From assembly GCA_025058425.1 (NCBI GenBank), contig JANXEG010000005.1, forward strand, positions 1-41,518: DNA of 41,518 bases, in the 5' to 3' direction. This DNA is from Nitrososphaerales archaeon (GTDB lineage: Archaea > Thermoproteota > Nitrososphaeria > Nitrososphaerales > JANXEG01). The notes beneath the pieces were generated by a model. The model searched no databases. It saw only the letters and a program-made list of their open reading frames with translations, and was not told the origin of the DNA. Positions 24,836 through 33,490 of this stretch are shown here, in pieces (the stretch's first letter is position 1; each line of letters starts with the position of its first letter). The translations under genes and the position numbers were made by a program.

Positions 24836-25858
24836 TTATGAATACTCGTTCCCAATCAGACTAAACTTTATATCGATCAGGTCACGAAGTACCGCACTTG
24901 CAGTCTCTAAACCTCCTGCGCCCCTGCCGATGATCGTTTCATCCCCAGCGTACTTCGAGCTAAAAGTTACCGCATTTAATGTACCTTTGATATTTAAAGG
25001 ATCGTCCAACGAAATTTGAGTCGGAGACACCTCGATTTTATCATTCGCCGATGCGATCAACCTAATCGTTTTACCTTGCTTTAATAATGTGATCAGATCT
25101 TCACGATTCACTTCTCTCAATCCTTTTATTAGCACATCCTTTAAAGTCACCCTTCTCTTCATCACCCAATTCGCTAAAATCACCAACTTCGCCGCAGAGT
25201 CGATACCATCGATATCTAGGCTAGGATCGGTTTCTGCGATGCCGAGCCTCTGGGCTTCCTTCAACGCCTGATCGAATGGATAGCCCTCTTCCATCCTCGT
25301 GAGAATATAATTCGTCGTACCATTCAATACCCCTCTTATAGAAATTATTTCATCCCCTCTCAAACACTTCTTTGCGAATTGGAGAATAGGTGTACCACCA
25401 CCGACTGTGCCGCTAAATCTTAATTGAACACCATTGTGCTCAGCCAATTCATGGATGATCGGGAATGCCAGGGCGAAGGGCCCCTTATTCGTCGAAATCA
25501 CATGCATGCCCATTCTAATAGCCTTTATGATATGTGAGAGGGCTGGCTCCCCATCCTTGATATTCGTGGGCGTGGCTTCTATTACTACATCAGCCTCCAC
25601 ATCCTCTATTATATCTAAAGGTGATAAGCCCAAACGCCCATACTCGGGAATAAACCCAACACTCCCCTTCTCAGCCTTATATATGAGTAATTGATCGAGG
25701 TCGAGCCCTTGAGGATTTACAGCTACACCACCCCGATCGGCTACGGCCACAACCCTAGGATTGATCCCAAAACCTTTGATGAGGTCCTTCTGCCTAACCT
25801 TGATGAGTCTTATGAAGTTTTGATTTACGACCCCGAAACCTATCAGAAAGAGCCTCAT
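24836..25858 (-). CDS. hom: Homoserine dehydrogenase
   Basis: 340 residues without an ACT domain, the compact archaeal type. It reduces aspartate semialdehyde to homoserine for threonine and methionine. The NAD(P) site is LFLIGFGVVNQNFIRLI. The active-site core is VISTNKGPFALAFPIIHELA followed by RFSGTVGGGTPILQFAKKCL, then RGVLNGTTNYILTRMEEGYP and AQRLGIAETDPSLDIDGIDS with the catalytic acidic residues and Lys (DSAAKLVILAN). The start is ATG at 25858. A ttcttc-tacc-gaagaa inverted repeat (25871-25886) sits just upstream, between promoter and start. Confidence 0.95.
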   Translation of the reverse strand: MRLFLIGFGVVNQNFIRLIKVRQKDLIKGFGINPRVVAVADRGGVAVNPQGLDLDQLLIYKAEKGSVGFIPEYGRLGLSPLDIIEDVEADVVIEATPTNIKDGEPALSHIIKAIRMGMHVISTNKGPFALAFPIIHELAEHNGVQLRFSGTVGGGTPILQFAKKCLRGDEIISIRGVLNGTTNYILTRMEEGYPFDQALKEAQRLGIAETDPSLDIDGIDSAAKLVILANWVMKRRVTLKDVLIKGLREVNREDLITLLKQGKTIRLIASANDKIEVSPTQISLDDPLNIKGTLNAVTFSSKYAGDETIIGRGAGGLETASAVLRDLIDIKFSLIGNEYS

Positions 25859-26000
25859 ACCAACCTTTAGTTCTTCTACCGAAGAATTACTATTAAATTT
25901 TATTTTCTGGCCCTAGTTTATCTTTTAACGAATAGCTCGGAGAATCCGTAAATCACCTATGTGATAAAGTTTTTAGACTCGGCTTACCATTAAAGGGTGG

Positions 26001-26573
26001 ATGGGTTGGAAGAAGAACCTCTCCATATATCTTACCCTGATCCTTCTACTCCTTCTAACCTCCTACCTAGCTTATCCAGTTCGAATGTTGGAAGTGAGGA
26101 ACCTTTCAAAGGGGAGGCTCATCCTCTCCATTCCAGTATCTCCGGGAGAAACCTTCACCGTGAGCTTTATACACAGTTTAGAAAGAACACCAGTGAAGGA
26201 TCTATTCATCGTACAGGAGGATAATAGGCTCAGAATATTTGAGTCACACTTCAAATCGTGCTACAGTGCTCATTATTCAGATGGGGGAATATTGATCAAA
26301 GAGGGAGGATGGTTCATTATGAAGAATATAACAAGGCCGGCGATGGATAAGCTCCTTTTGATAGTCGCATCCATAAATAATTACACGATCTCCACAGCTG
26401 GTTTCAACGTATCGCTGAATCTTCATTCCGATGATGGGGATCTTGTGGAGATCAAAGTTATAGTAAGACCAGCATTATTTCACATATTCTCTCATCAAAA
26501 AGTCCTAACTTTAAGATGTATGATGCACGGTGAACCGAATATTTCTCAATATTTGAATACTCTAAAGGTTTGA
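26001..26573 (+). CDS. DUF1850 domain protein, TRAP-TAXI associated
   Basis: 190 residues. An N-terminal membrane segment (IYLTLILLLLLTSYLAYPV) would put the rest outside the cell. The DUF1850 signature follows: FTVSFIHSLERTPVKDLFIV, where the family has FxHSVxxTPVxE, then ESHFKSCYSAHYSDGG. DUF1850 proteins occur beside TAXI-type TRAP transporters, but their role is unknown. Here it faces the solute-binding protein tail to tail, 51 bp apart, close to the TRAP permease. A TATA-like TTTTTAG lies about 29 nt before the ATG at 26001. Its location beside the transporter supports the call. Confidence 0.8.
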   Translation: MGWKKNLSIYLTLILLLLLTSYLAYPVRMLEVRNLSKGRLILSIPVSPGETFTVSFIHSLERTPVKDLFIVQEDNRLRIFESHFKSCYSAHYSDGGILIKEGGWFIMKNITRPAMDKLLLIVASINNYTISTAGFNVSLNLHSDDGDLVEIKVIVRPALFHIFSHQKVLTLRCMMHGEPNISQYLNTLKV

Positions 26574-26624
26574 TGACCGATGAGCCAAAATTACATATGA
26601 AAAGAAAAAATGGATGGAGTGATT

Positions 26625-27686
26625 TTACTTTATCAGACCTACTTCCTTGTAGTACTTCTCAGCTCCAGGATGTAACGGGATGGGCATGGCGGTCAACGCT
26701 TTCTCTCGAGCGATGTACCTCGCCCTTGCATGGGCATCATGAAGTGTCTTCACATTCTCGAATATCGCTTTGGTGAATACATATACATCATCTGTACTCA
26801 ACTCACTTCTACATACCAATGTAGCGAATACAGCCACCGTAGTCACATCTTTATCAATACCTTTATACGAGCCTGCAGGCACGACTTCCTTAAAGTAGTA
26901 GGGATACTTCTTCCTCAAGGCCTCTATCTTATCATCTTCCAACGGAACGATGACGATCGGTCTGATGAGCGCTACATCCGCTATGGCAGCTGCACCTATG
27001 CCCGTTGTGAAGAATGCTGCATCTATACGACCATCCTTCAAGTGATCACTCGCTTCAGCTGCACCTAACCTTTCAGCCCTTAGGTCGTCGAAGGTTAATC
27101 CATAGACCTCCAGTATCTGTCTTGCATTGACTTCAGTTCCACTACCCAGAGGACCCACGGCGACCTTCTTACCCTTTAAATCACTCACCGACTTGATACC
27201 CGCCTCTGCCCTAGCAACGATCTGTACATGCTCCGGATAGAGTATTGCAATACCTCTTATATTTCTAACTTGATCATCCTTGAACATATGAAGCCCTTCA
27301 TAAGCATAGTAGGCAATATCGTTTTGTACTATTGCAAAGTCTGCCGCACCAGTCTTTATATGCTTGCAGTTAGCTACAGATGCACCAGAAGACTCCACAG
27401 TTAAGCTCATACCCGGTACCTTATCGTAGATTATTCGTGAGATCGCTCCCGCTACCGGATAGTAAACCCCTACAACCCAACCTGAAGCTATTGTGAAACG
27501 CTTAACTGTGGGAGTGGGTGTAGGCGTAGGAGTGGGCGTAGGAGTAGGGGTTGGTGTAGGTTTAGGTGTGGGAGTTGGTGGCTGTAGAGTAGCGTAGTAT
27601 GCAGCGACACCAGCCACGACTACTAAAAGTACTACAAGGACTCCAATAACCGTATAAAATGTTTTCTTAGATATTTGTGAAGCCAT
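26625..27686 (-). CDS. TAXI-family TRAP transporter solute-binding protein
   Basis: 353 residues. An N-terminal membrane anchor (YTVIGVLVVLLVVVAGVAAY) is followed by a Pro-Thr repeat linker (residues 36-61) that would hold the binding domain off the membrane, as in archaeal lipid-free binding proteins. The domain starts FTIASGWVVGVYYPVAGAIS, the TAXI hallmark (GGxxGxYYPxGxAI), and continues LTVESSGASVANCKHI, LKGKKVAVGPLGSGTEVNAR and IDAAFFTTGIGAAAIADVAL, all typical of TAXI. The substrate is likely a carboxylate such as glutamate or a dicarboxylate, not provable here. It is divergent from the permease; TAXI types are the TRAP systems known in archaea. Confidence 0.93.
   Translation of the reverse strand: MASQISKKTFYTVIGVLVVLLVVVAGVAAYYATLQPPTPTPKPTPTPTPTPTPTPTPTPTVKRFTIASGWVVGVYYPVAGAISRIIYDKVPGMSLTVESSGASVANCKHIKTGAADFAIVQNDIAYYAYEGLHMFKDDQVRNIRGIAILYPEHVQIVARAEAGIKSVSDLKGKKVAVGPLGSGTEVNARQILEVYGLTFDDLRAERLGAAEASDHLKDGRIDAAFFTTGIGAAAIADVALIRPIVIVPLEDDKIEALRKKYPYYFKEVVPAGSYKGIDKDVTTVAVFATLVCRSELSTDDVYVFTKAIFENVKTLHDAHARARYIAREKALTAMPIPLHPGAEKYYKEVGLIK
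27508..27581. repeat. Pro-Thr codon repeat (linker microsatellite)
   Basis: A run of alternating Pro and Thr codons (ggtgtaggagtaggc-like units on the plus strand) encodes the PT linker of the solute-binding protein. Such tracts change length by slippage. Confidence 0.75.
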
Positions 27687-27849
27687 TTTACTATCAGACT
27701 TATAAAGATTGTATCCAATTAATTAAGTTTTCCATTAAGAGAAGGATTGCTTTCAAACCACACATGTATTCTCCAAAAGTAAATAAAACAAATTATGATA
27801 TGATGTAACCATTAAAACTTTTTTAATCATACCTTTACCTAAGTATGGT
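27687..27849. promoter_or_regulatory. Divergent promoter region of the TRAP-TAXI locus
   Basis: A 163-bp AT-rich region between the binding-protein gene and the permease. CTTTATAAG on the minus strand (27700-27708) and ACTTTTTTAAT on the plus strand around 27808-27820 are TATA-like. The first sits only about 18 nt before the binding-protein ATG, closer than expected. One shared regulator could control both. Confidence 0.4.
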
Positions 27850-29703
27850 GTGAGCGAAAGACTAAGGCATGTAACAGGGCGAGTAGGCTATTTAGTAAGT
27901 TTTATCGCTATAATGATGTCCCTCTTTCACTTATATACGGCTATCTTCGGAATACTTCCGGCATCTTTGCAGAGAGCTACCCATTTAATGTTCGCGTTGG
28001 GGCTCTGCTTTCTACTTTATCCTGCAACCCGTAAGTCTCCATACGATAGAATCCCTGTAATAGATATAGTCCTCGCCATTCTCGGAGCCTTAGGTGGTGC
28101 TTACATCCTAATCTATTACGAGGAGCTCGTCTATCGTGTTGGAGCACCGACACAGCTCGATGTTATCTTTGGAGCAATAACCCTCATTATGATTATAGAG
28201 GCGACGAGGCGTTCTGTGGGACTGCCATTGGCAACTATTGCTTCCGTTTTTATTTTATACACCTTTTTAGGCCCCTACATGCCCGGCTTCCTCGCATATA
28301 GGGGATATTCACTCATGAGAGTTATCGATCACTTATATCTTACCATGGAGGGGATCTTCGGAATACCTTTGGGCGTATCATCGACCTTCGTCTTCCTCTT
28401 CATACTACTTGGATCATTTCTAGAGAAGGTTGGAGTGGGTACATTCTTCATCGACTTGGCACGTGCCCTCCTCGGCCATACAAGGGGTGGGCCTGCCAAG
28501 ATCGCTGTATTTTCTAGTGCACTCTTTGGGACTATCAGTGGAAGTTCTGTTGCAAATGTCTTTAGTACGGGGGTATTCACGATACCGATGATGAAGAGGC
28601 TCGGTTATAAGCCTCACTTTGCCGGGGCTGTAGAAGCTACTTCATCCACCGGTGGGCAACTTATGCCACCGATCATGGGTGCGGCAGCATTCATCATGAG
28701 TGAGTGGATTGGAGTGCCTTACATTTCGATAGCGGCTTCTGCGGCCATTCCCGCAATTCTATACTTCTTAGCTGTAGGTATCATGGTCCACATAGAGGCT
28801 GTAAAGACCGGGCTCAAAGGGTTGCCAAGGGAGGAATTACCGAAACTTAGAGAGGTCTTGAAGAGGTCCTATCTGATTACACCTCTTATCGTTATCATAC
28901 TACTTTTGGTGATGGGTTACACACCCTTAACAGCGGCCCTTGGGGGCATATTTTCAACGATAGCTGTATCATTTGTAAAGAAAGAGACACGTTTAACCCC
29001 CCTTAACCTCTTGATGGTCCTTGAAGATGGAGCACGTAAAGCCGTTATGATAGCTGTTGCATGTGCCTGCGCAGGTATAATAGTGGGAACATTAACCCTG
29101 ACTGGCCTTGGGCTTACCTTTGCATACCTTGTTGTAGCACTCGCGGCCGATTTCCTTCCTTTCGCACTCCTTCTCTCCATGATCACATGTTTGATCCTGG
29201 GTATGGGTGTACCTACGACCGCAAATTATGTCATAACGGCAACTATGGTAGCTCCCGCTTTACTGAAGATAGGGGTCCCAATGCTTGTCGCACACTTCTT
29301 CGTATTCTACTTTGGTATAATTGCCGATATAACACCACCCGTCGCATTGGCTGCGTATGCGGGTGCGAGCATCGCCCGTGCCGATCCTATAAGGACTGGG
29401 TTGACAGCGACCCGTTTAGGCATCGCAGCATACCTTGTACCTTACGTGTTCGTCTACTCTCCGACCATACTCCTCATAGGTGCTACAGCTGAAAATCTCT
29501 TATGGGTCACATCGACAGCGATTACAGGTGTCGTCGCGTTAGCAGGAGGTTTACAGGGATACTTCCTTCGCAAAACATACATCTATGAGAGGATTCCTTT
29601 AGTGATAGCGGGCGTAATGTTGATCAACCCCGAACCATTGACCGATATGATCGGTATTGGAATATTCCTAATCATCCTTCTACTACAAAAGTTAAAAAGG
29701 TAG
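27850..29703 (+). CDS. TRAP transporter fused permease (4TM-12TM, TAXI type)
   Basis: 617 residues with about 16-18 membrane segments. The N-terminal four-helix part (small DctQ-like subunit) is fused to the large DctM-like part, the arrangement of TAXI systems. Typical segments are VFLFILLGSFLEKVGVGTFF, FSSALFGTISGSSVANVFST, MKRLGYKPHFAGAVEATSST with GGQLMPPIMGAAAFIMSEW, and ILGMGVPTTANYVITATMVA, the second conserved loop with substrate and Na+ residues. GTG start at 27850. It works with the divergent binding protein for secondary, ion-driven uptake. Confidence 0.94.
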   Translation: MSERLRHVTGRVGYLVSFIAIMMSLFHLYTAIFGILPASLQRATHLMFALGLCFLLYPATRKSPYDRIPVIDIVLAILGALGGAYILIYYEELVYRVGAPTQLDVIFGAITLIMIIEATRRSVGLPLATIASVFILYTFLGPYMPGFLAYRGYSLMRVIDHLYLTMEGIFGIPLGVSSTFVFLFILLGSFLEKVGVGTFFIDLARALLGHTRGGPAKIAVFSSALFGTISGSSVANVFSTGVFTIPMMKRLGYKPHFAGAVEATSSTGGQLMPPIMGAAAFIMSEWIGVPYISIAASAAIPAILYFLAVGIMVHIEAVKTGLKGLPREELPKLREVLKRSYLITPLIVIILLLVMGYTPLTAALGGIFSTIAVSFVKKETRLTPLNLLMVLEDGARKAVMIAVACACAGIIVGTLTLTGLGLTFAYLVVALAADFLPFALLLSMITCLILGMGVPTTANYVITATMVAPALLKIGVPMLVAHFFVFYFGIIADITPPVALAAYAGASIARADPIRTGLTATRLGIAAYLVPYVFVYSPTILLIGATAENLLWVTSTAITGVVALAGGLQGYFLRKTYIYERIPLVIAGVMLINPEPLTDMIGIGIFLIILLLQKLKR

Positions 29704-30150
29704 ATTCAAATCAAGAAGGCCATTCACTTCAAAGCTTTTTATTTACGTATACCTCGCTTTATTGCCTATTCAGTGTCAGATTTTTTAAAAATTAAAAATT
29801 TTTTTCTGCACACTTGACACCAAATTCGGCACTAACCCTTGTAGAGTCTGATCATAATCGTAAGGTAAATGCCAATTGTCCTTTTGATTCACTGTTGCAA
29901 GGATAAACCTCTTTTGGATGAAAGATGGGCAAGATCGATAGCAGATCGTTGAGGAATTTGTGGAATCTTAGCTCTATGGATGTGGAGGCAAGATTAAAAG
30001 ATTTTACGATTACTTTTAGAGCATCGATAGCATAGCAACAGGTTCCTATCTGTTGATTATGCTTAGCTGAGGTTGCCATCTTAAGGATCCTTGCGATTCG
30101 ACGTCAAACTTTTTATACCCTCCCAATATAACTGTTGGAGGAGATCATGG
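29704..30150. other. 447-bp intergenic region with a hairpin and the aminotransferase promoter
   Basis: No convincing gene. A 36-codon frame starts at 29925 on the plus strand (MGKIDSRSLRNLWNLSS) and a 75-codon frame lies on the minus strand at 29852-30079; neither looks like a known family. A long imperfect hairpin, gcatagcaacag against ctgttgattatgc, spans about 30029-30062. It could be a small RNA, a decayed gene or the fold of the upstream terminator region. The aminotransferase promoter and ribosome site are near the right end. Confidence 0.4.
30110..30146 (+). promoter_or_regulatory. Promoter and ribosome-binding site of the aminotransferase gene
   Basis: TATA-like TTTTTATA (30110-30117) is followed by a strong Shine-Dalgarno ggaggagatc at 30137-30146, ending 4 nt before the ATG at 30151. 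These decide the start: the frame is open back to 30091, but that stretch contains the promoter. Confidence 0.6.
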
Positions 30151-31035
30151 ATGAGTGAGGAGAAAAAGTTCCTCATATATATAAATGGTACATTCTATAA
30201 GGAGGATGAAGCGAAGATCTCCGTCTTCGACCATGGCCTGCTCTACGGCGATGGTATATTTGAAGGTATAAGGGTATACGACGGTCGCATCTTCATGCTC
30301 GATGAGCATCTCGATAGACTTTACGAATCTGCGAAGACGATAAACCTTCAGATACCACTATCGAAGGAAGAGTTTAGGAAGGCGATAATCGAAACGGCAC
30401 GTAAGAATGGTGTAAGGGATGCGTACATTCGGCCCATTGTAACTAGAGGTTACGGTGGGTTAGGGTTGGATCCTAGGAATTGTAAAGCACCGACGGTGAT
30501 AATAATCGTACAATCGGCACCACCGATGCTCACCAAAGGTAAAGCGGTAAGGGCGATCGTATCATCTATTAGGAAGAATCCTCCCTTCTGCCTCCCACCG
30601 ATGGTCAAGTCTTTAAATTACCTCAACAACATCCTTGCGAAGATCGAAGCTATAAATGCAGGTGTGGATGAAGCCATCATGCTCGATTGGAGAGGTTATA
30701 TAAGCGAGGGGACCGCCACCAACATATTCATAGTTAAGGATAGAGTGTTGAATACCCCTCCTCTATATGCGAGTATACTCGCCGGTATCACGCGTAGAGT
30801 TGTGATAGAGTTGGCAAAGGAATTGAAGATCGATGTTATCGAACGGGATATCACTCTACATGAGCTTTACAACGCTGATGAAGCATTTCTCACAGGAACG
30901 GGGCCTGAGATTCAACCGATTATCGAGGTCGATAAAAGGAAGATCGGGACAGGGGAGCCCGGCCCGATCACCTTAAAGCTCACAGATGCATTTAGAAATA
31001 AGGTGCAGACGAGCGGTGTTGATATTTATAGCTGA
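30151..31035 (+). CDS. ilvE: Branched-chain amino-acid aminotransferase
   Basis: 294 residues from the ATG at 30151. Class IV (fold type IV) PLP aminotransferase: YINGTFYKEDEAKISVFDHG then LLYGDGIFEGIRVYDGRIFM (N-terminal conserved block), PIVTRGYGGLGLDPRN, and the PLP Lys in MVKSLNYLNNILAKIEAINA (near residue 153). EAIMLDWRGYISEGTATNIF and EAFLTGTGPEIQPIIEVD complete the family pattern. It would do the last step of Val, Leu and Ile synthesis. A D-amino-acid transaminase or aminodeoxychorismate lyase is less likely given the GTGTGxE-like ending. Liv importer genes lie 9 kb away, a loose link. Confidence 0.93.
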   Translation: MSEEKKFLIYINGTFYKEDEAKISVFDHGLLYGDGIFEGIRVYDGRIFMLDEHLDRLYESAKTINLQIPLSKEEFRKAIIETARKNGVRDAYIRPIVTRGYGGLGLDPRNCKAPTVIIIVQSAPPMLTKGKAVRAIVSSIRKNPPFCLPPMVKSLNYLNNILAKIEAINAGVDEAIMLDWRGYISEGTATNIFIVKDRVLNTPPLYASILAGITRRVVIELAKELKIDVIERDITLHELYNADEAFLTGTGPEIQPIIEVDKRKIGTGEPGPITLKLTDAFRNKVQTSGVDIYS

Positions 31036-31158
31036 TATGTTACATTGGTATTAGCATACAGAAAATTTTATCATTGATAGAAACTCGTAATCCGATTTTG
31101 GATTTATATCTATATAAACAAAGATCGTTTGTATTCTTATCTTTTGAACGCTCCTGAG

Positions 31159-31181
31159 AAAAGCTAAAGTTTTTAGCTTTT
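31159..31181 (+). promoter_or_regulatory. Perfect inverted repeat over the cupin promoter (operator candidate)
   Basis: The arms aaaagctaaa and tttagctttt (10 bp each, 3-nt spacer) cover the likely TATA region GTTTTTAG, which lies about 27 nt before the GTG at 31200. A protein bound here would block the promoter. A transcription terminator of upstream genes is less likely, since the aminotransferase ends 124 bp earlier and no T-run follows. Confidence 0.6.
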
Positions 31182-31199
31182 AATCATCAATACTAATAT

Positions 31200-31595
31200 G
31201 TGAAGCTTATGAAGGTTGTTAAAATGGATGAAGTTTTAGAGTATGAGCCACCTGGCCAGCCTTTTAGAAGGGTTAGATTGTTAGCGACCCCCGAAGATGC
31301 TGGGACTAGTGTAACGGTCGGTATGTCCATTTATGGGCGTGGTATGTTCGCACCGGCTCATACACACAGTGGTGAAGAGATCATCGTAGTGACTCATGGG
31401 AGAGGGATCTTCAGAGGTAAAGAAGGAGAAGTGGTCGCAACGCCCGGTACTGTACTAATCTTCTCTCCCGGCGAAGAACACTCTTTAGAGAATAGAGAGA
31501 GCCCCACACTCGAGTTTATCTTCATCTATCCGAAACCTGAGGATGCCAAACCTATCAAAGAGAAGTGGAAACCTCATCAACCACAAAAATTTTAA
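31200..31595 (+). CDS. Small single-domain cupin protein
   Basis: 131 residues, one cupin barrel. Motif 1 is APAHTHSGEEIIVVTHGRG, with the His-x-His and Glu that bind the metal. Motif 2 is PGTVLIFSPGEEHSLENRES with the third His. So a metal site (often Mn, Fe or Zn) is intact. The enzymatic role or ligand cannot be told; such cupins include isomerases, dioxygenases and sugar-binding proteins. The start is GTG at 31200, 27 nt after the putative TATA box; an ATG at 31209 is the alternative. It stands alone behind an inverted-repeat promoter. Confidence 0.85.
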   Translation: MKLMKVVKMDEVLEYEPPGQPFRRVRLLATPEDAGTSVTVGMSIYGRGMFAPAHTHSGEEIIVVTHGRGIFRGKEGEVVATPGTVLIFSPGEEHSLENRESPTLEFIFIYPKPEDAKPIKEKWKPHQPQKF

Positions 31596-31678
31596 ATAAT
31601 GAGATGAGAAGGAGGAATAAATGAGAGAACGTATTTAAATCTGTCCATTATACATTAAACTTCCGTTCATCATCATAG

Positions 31679-33490
31679 ATGGTTGTAGATATGGTGCATA
31701 GAGTAGCGACCGTCGATATGGATTATTGTAACCCCAAGAAGTGTGGATTGGAGTGTATCAAGTTCTGCCCCGTCAATAAGATGGGTGGCGAGTGTATCAT
31801 ATTAGGTGAGCATGGTAAAGCGCTCATCAATGAAAATCTTTGCACAGGATGTGGCGTATGTATTCACAAATGCCCTTTCAAAGCGATAAATATAATCAAC
31901 CTTCCGGAGGAATTGAAGAAGGATAAAGTCCATCAGTACGGTGCGAATACCTTTCGACTCTATCGATTACCACGATTAAAGAAGGGCGCGGTGATAGGCC
32001 TTGTAGGTAGGAATGGCATAGGCAAGACCACAGCTCTGAATATACTTTCAGGCAATCTAAAGCCCAATCTAGGTAGGTTCGAGAACCCTCCTAACTGGGA
32101 TGAGATAATCGATAACTTTGGAGGGACTGAGTTAAAGGAGCATTTTCAAAGGATCGCCAATGGTGATTTAAAGGTATCGATCAAACCTCAAGCCGTATAC
32201 GATATTCCAAAGGTTTGGAATGGCGATGCACGCTCTCTACTCGAAAGGTACGATGAGAGGGGTATAAGTAGCAAGTTGGAAAAGAGGCTGGGCCTCGATA
32301 AATCTCTCGATAAACCCGTACCAGAATTGAGTGGTGGTGAATTACAAAGGTTGGCTGTAGCGGTAGCGGTATCGAGAGATGCTGAGCTATACCTTTTTGA
32401 TGAGCCTTCATCTTACAACGACGTGTATCAGAGGCTTGAAGTGGCAAGGGTCATACATGAGTTGGCCCAAGAGAATAAGTACGTTCTGATCGTCGAGCAC
32501 GATCTCACCCTCCTCGATTATCTGAGTGATTTTATTCATATCTTATACGGTGAGCCTGGAGCCTACGGTATTGTATCGAATATTCAACCATCGAGAACCG
32601 GGATCAATACACTCCTCGATGGCTACTTGCCCGGTGAGAATGTGAGGTTTAGAGATAAACCGGTCAGATTCGATGTATACGCACCTATCGCTAAGGAGAT
32701 CGATACACCCATCGTAGCGGAGTATACCGATATTGTAAAGAATTATCCGGGATTTGAGTTAAAGGTTAAGGCGGGTAGGCTAAGGCAGGGCGAAGTCGTT
32801 GGAATATTAGGAGCGAATGCGTTAGGAAAGACGACCTTTATGAAGATCGTAGCGGGTTTGGAGAAGGCCGATGTAGGTGAAGTTCGTTTAGGGGCTAAGA
32901 TTTCATATAAACCACAATACCTATCTGGAGATTTCGAAGGGAGCGTCTTCGAAATTTTGAAGGAAGTGGCTGGTGACCGTTTAAATAATAGCTTGGTACA
33001 GGAGCAGATCATCCTACCTCTAGGATTACACCGCCTTATGGATCGTAAGGTAAAGAATTTGAGTGGTGGTGAATTACAGAAGTTGGCGATAGCCACATGC
33101 TTATTGAGAGAAGCAGATATATATGCTCTCGATGAACCATCGGCCTTCATCGATGTAGAGGATCGAATCGCTTTAGCGAAGATCATTCAAAGGTTCGTTA
33201 AATCTCAAGGTAAATCGGCCCTGATCGTAGATCACGATATTCAGATCATCGATATAGTCTCCGATACATTGATGATCTTTTCCGGGTCATCGGGAGTTTA
33301 TGGTGAAGCTACCCCTCCATTACCGAAAGGCGAAGGGATGAATGTATTCTTGGAGAGTCTGGGCATCACGTATAGGCGTGATACAGATACGGGCAGACCA
33401 CGGGTCAATAAACCGGGAAGTAAACTCGATAAGAAGCAGAAAGAGCTCAAAGAGTTCTACTATATGAAGATAATTAAAGAGGGAGGGTGA
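31679..33490 (+). CDS. ABCE1/Rli1 ribosome recycling ATPase
   Basis: 603 residues, complete. The N-terminal Fe-S domain carries the two-cluster Cys pattern (CNPKKCGLECIKFCPVNKMG, then CTGCGVCIHKCPF). It is followed by two ABC domains: Walker A LVGRNGIGKTTALN and GILGANALGKTTFMK, signatures LSGGELQRLAVAVAVS and LSGGELQKLAIATCLL, and Walker B LYLFDEPSSYNDV and IYALDEPSAFIDV. Archaeal ABCE1 splits post-termination ribosomes and is essential. It overlaps the downstream methyltransferase gene as GTGA, which suggests an operon with another translation-linked enzyme. A TATA-like GTATTTAAATC lies about 45 nt upstream. Confidence 0.97.
   Translation: MVVDMVHRVATVDMDYCNPKKCGLECIKFCPVNKMGGECIILGEHGKALINENLCTGCGVCIHKCPFKAINIINLPEELKKDKVHQYGANTFRLYRLPRLKKGAVIGLVGRNGIGKTTALNILSGNLKPNLGRFENPPNWDEIIDNFGGTELKEHFQRIANGDLKVSIKPQAVYDIPKVWNGDARSLLERYDERGISSKLEKRLGLDKSLDKPVPELSGGELQRLAVAVAVSRDAELYLFDEPSSYNDVYQRLEVARVIHELAQENKYVLIVEHDLTLLDYLSDFIHILYGEPGAYGIVSNIQPSRTGINTLLDGYLPGENVRFRDKPVRFDVYAPIAKEIDTPIVAEYTDIVKNYPGFELKVKAGRLRQGEVVGILGANALGKTTFMKIVAGLEKADVGEVRLGAKISYKPQYLSGDFEGSVFEILKEVAGDRLNNSLVQEQIILPLGLHRLMDRKVKNLSGGELQKLAIATCLLREADIYALDEPSAFIDVEDRIALAKIIQRFVKSQGKSALIVDHDIQIIDIVSDTLMIFSGSSGVYGEATPPLPKGEGMNVFLESLGITYRRDTDTGRPRVNKPGSKLDKKQKELKEFYYMKIIKEGG

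Noticed and set aside
25871-25886. ttcttc-tacc-gaagaa repeat before homoserine dehydrogenase as an operator
   Set aside because: Only 6-bp arms in a pyrimidine/purine-rich context; too common to call, so mentioned only in the gene entry.
29852-30079. 75-codon minus-strand frame beside the TRAP permease
   Set aside because: No ribosome site or domain, and it runs through the hairpin region; counted as non-coding.
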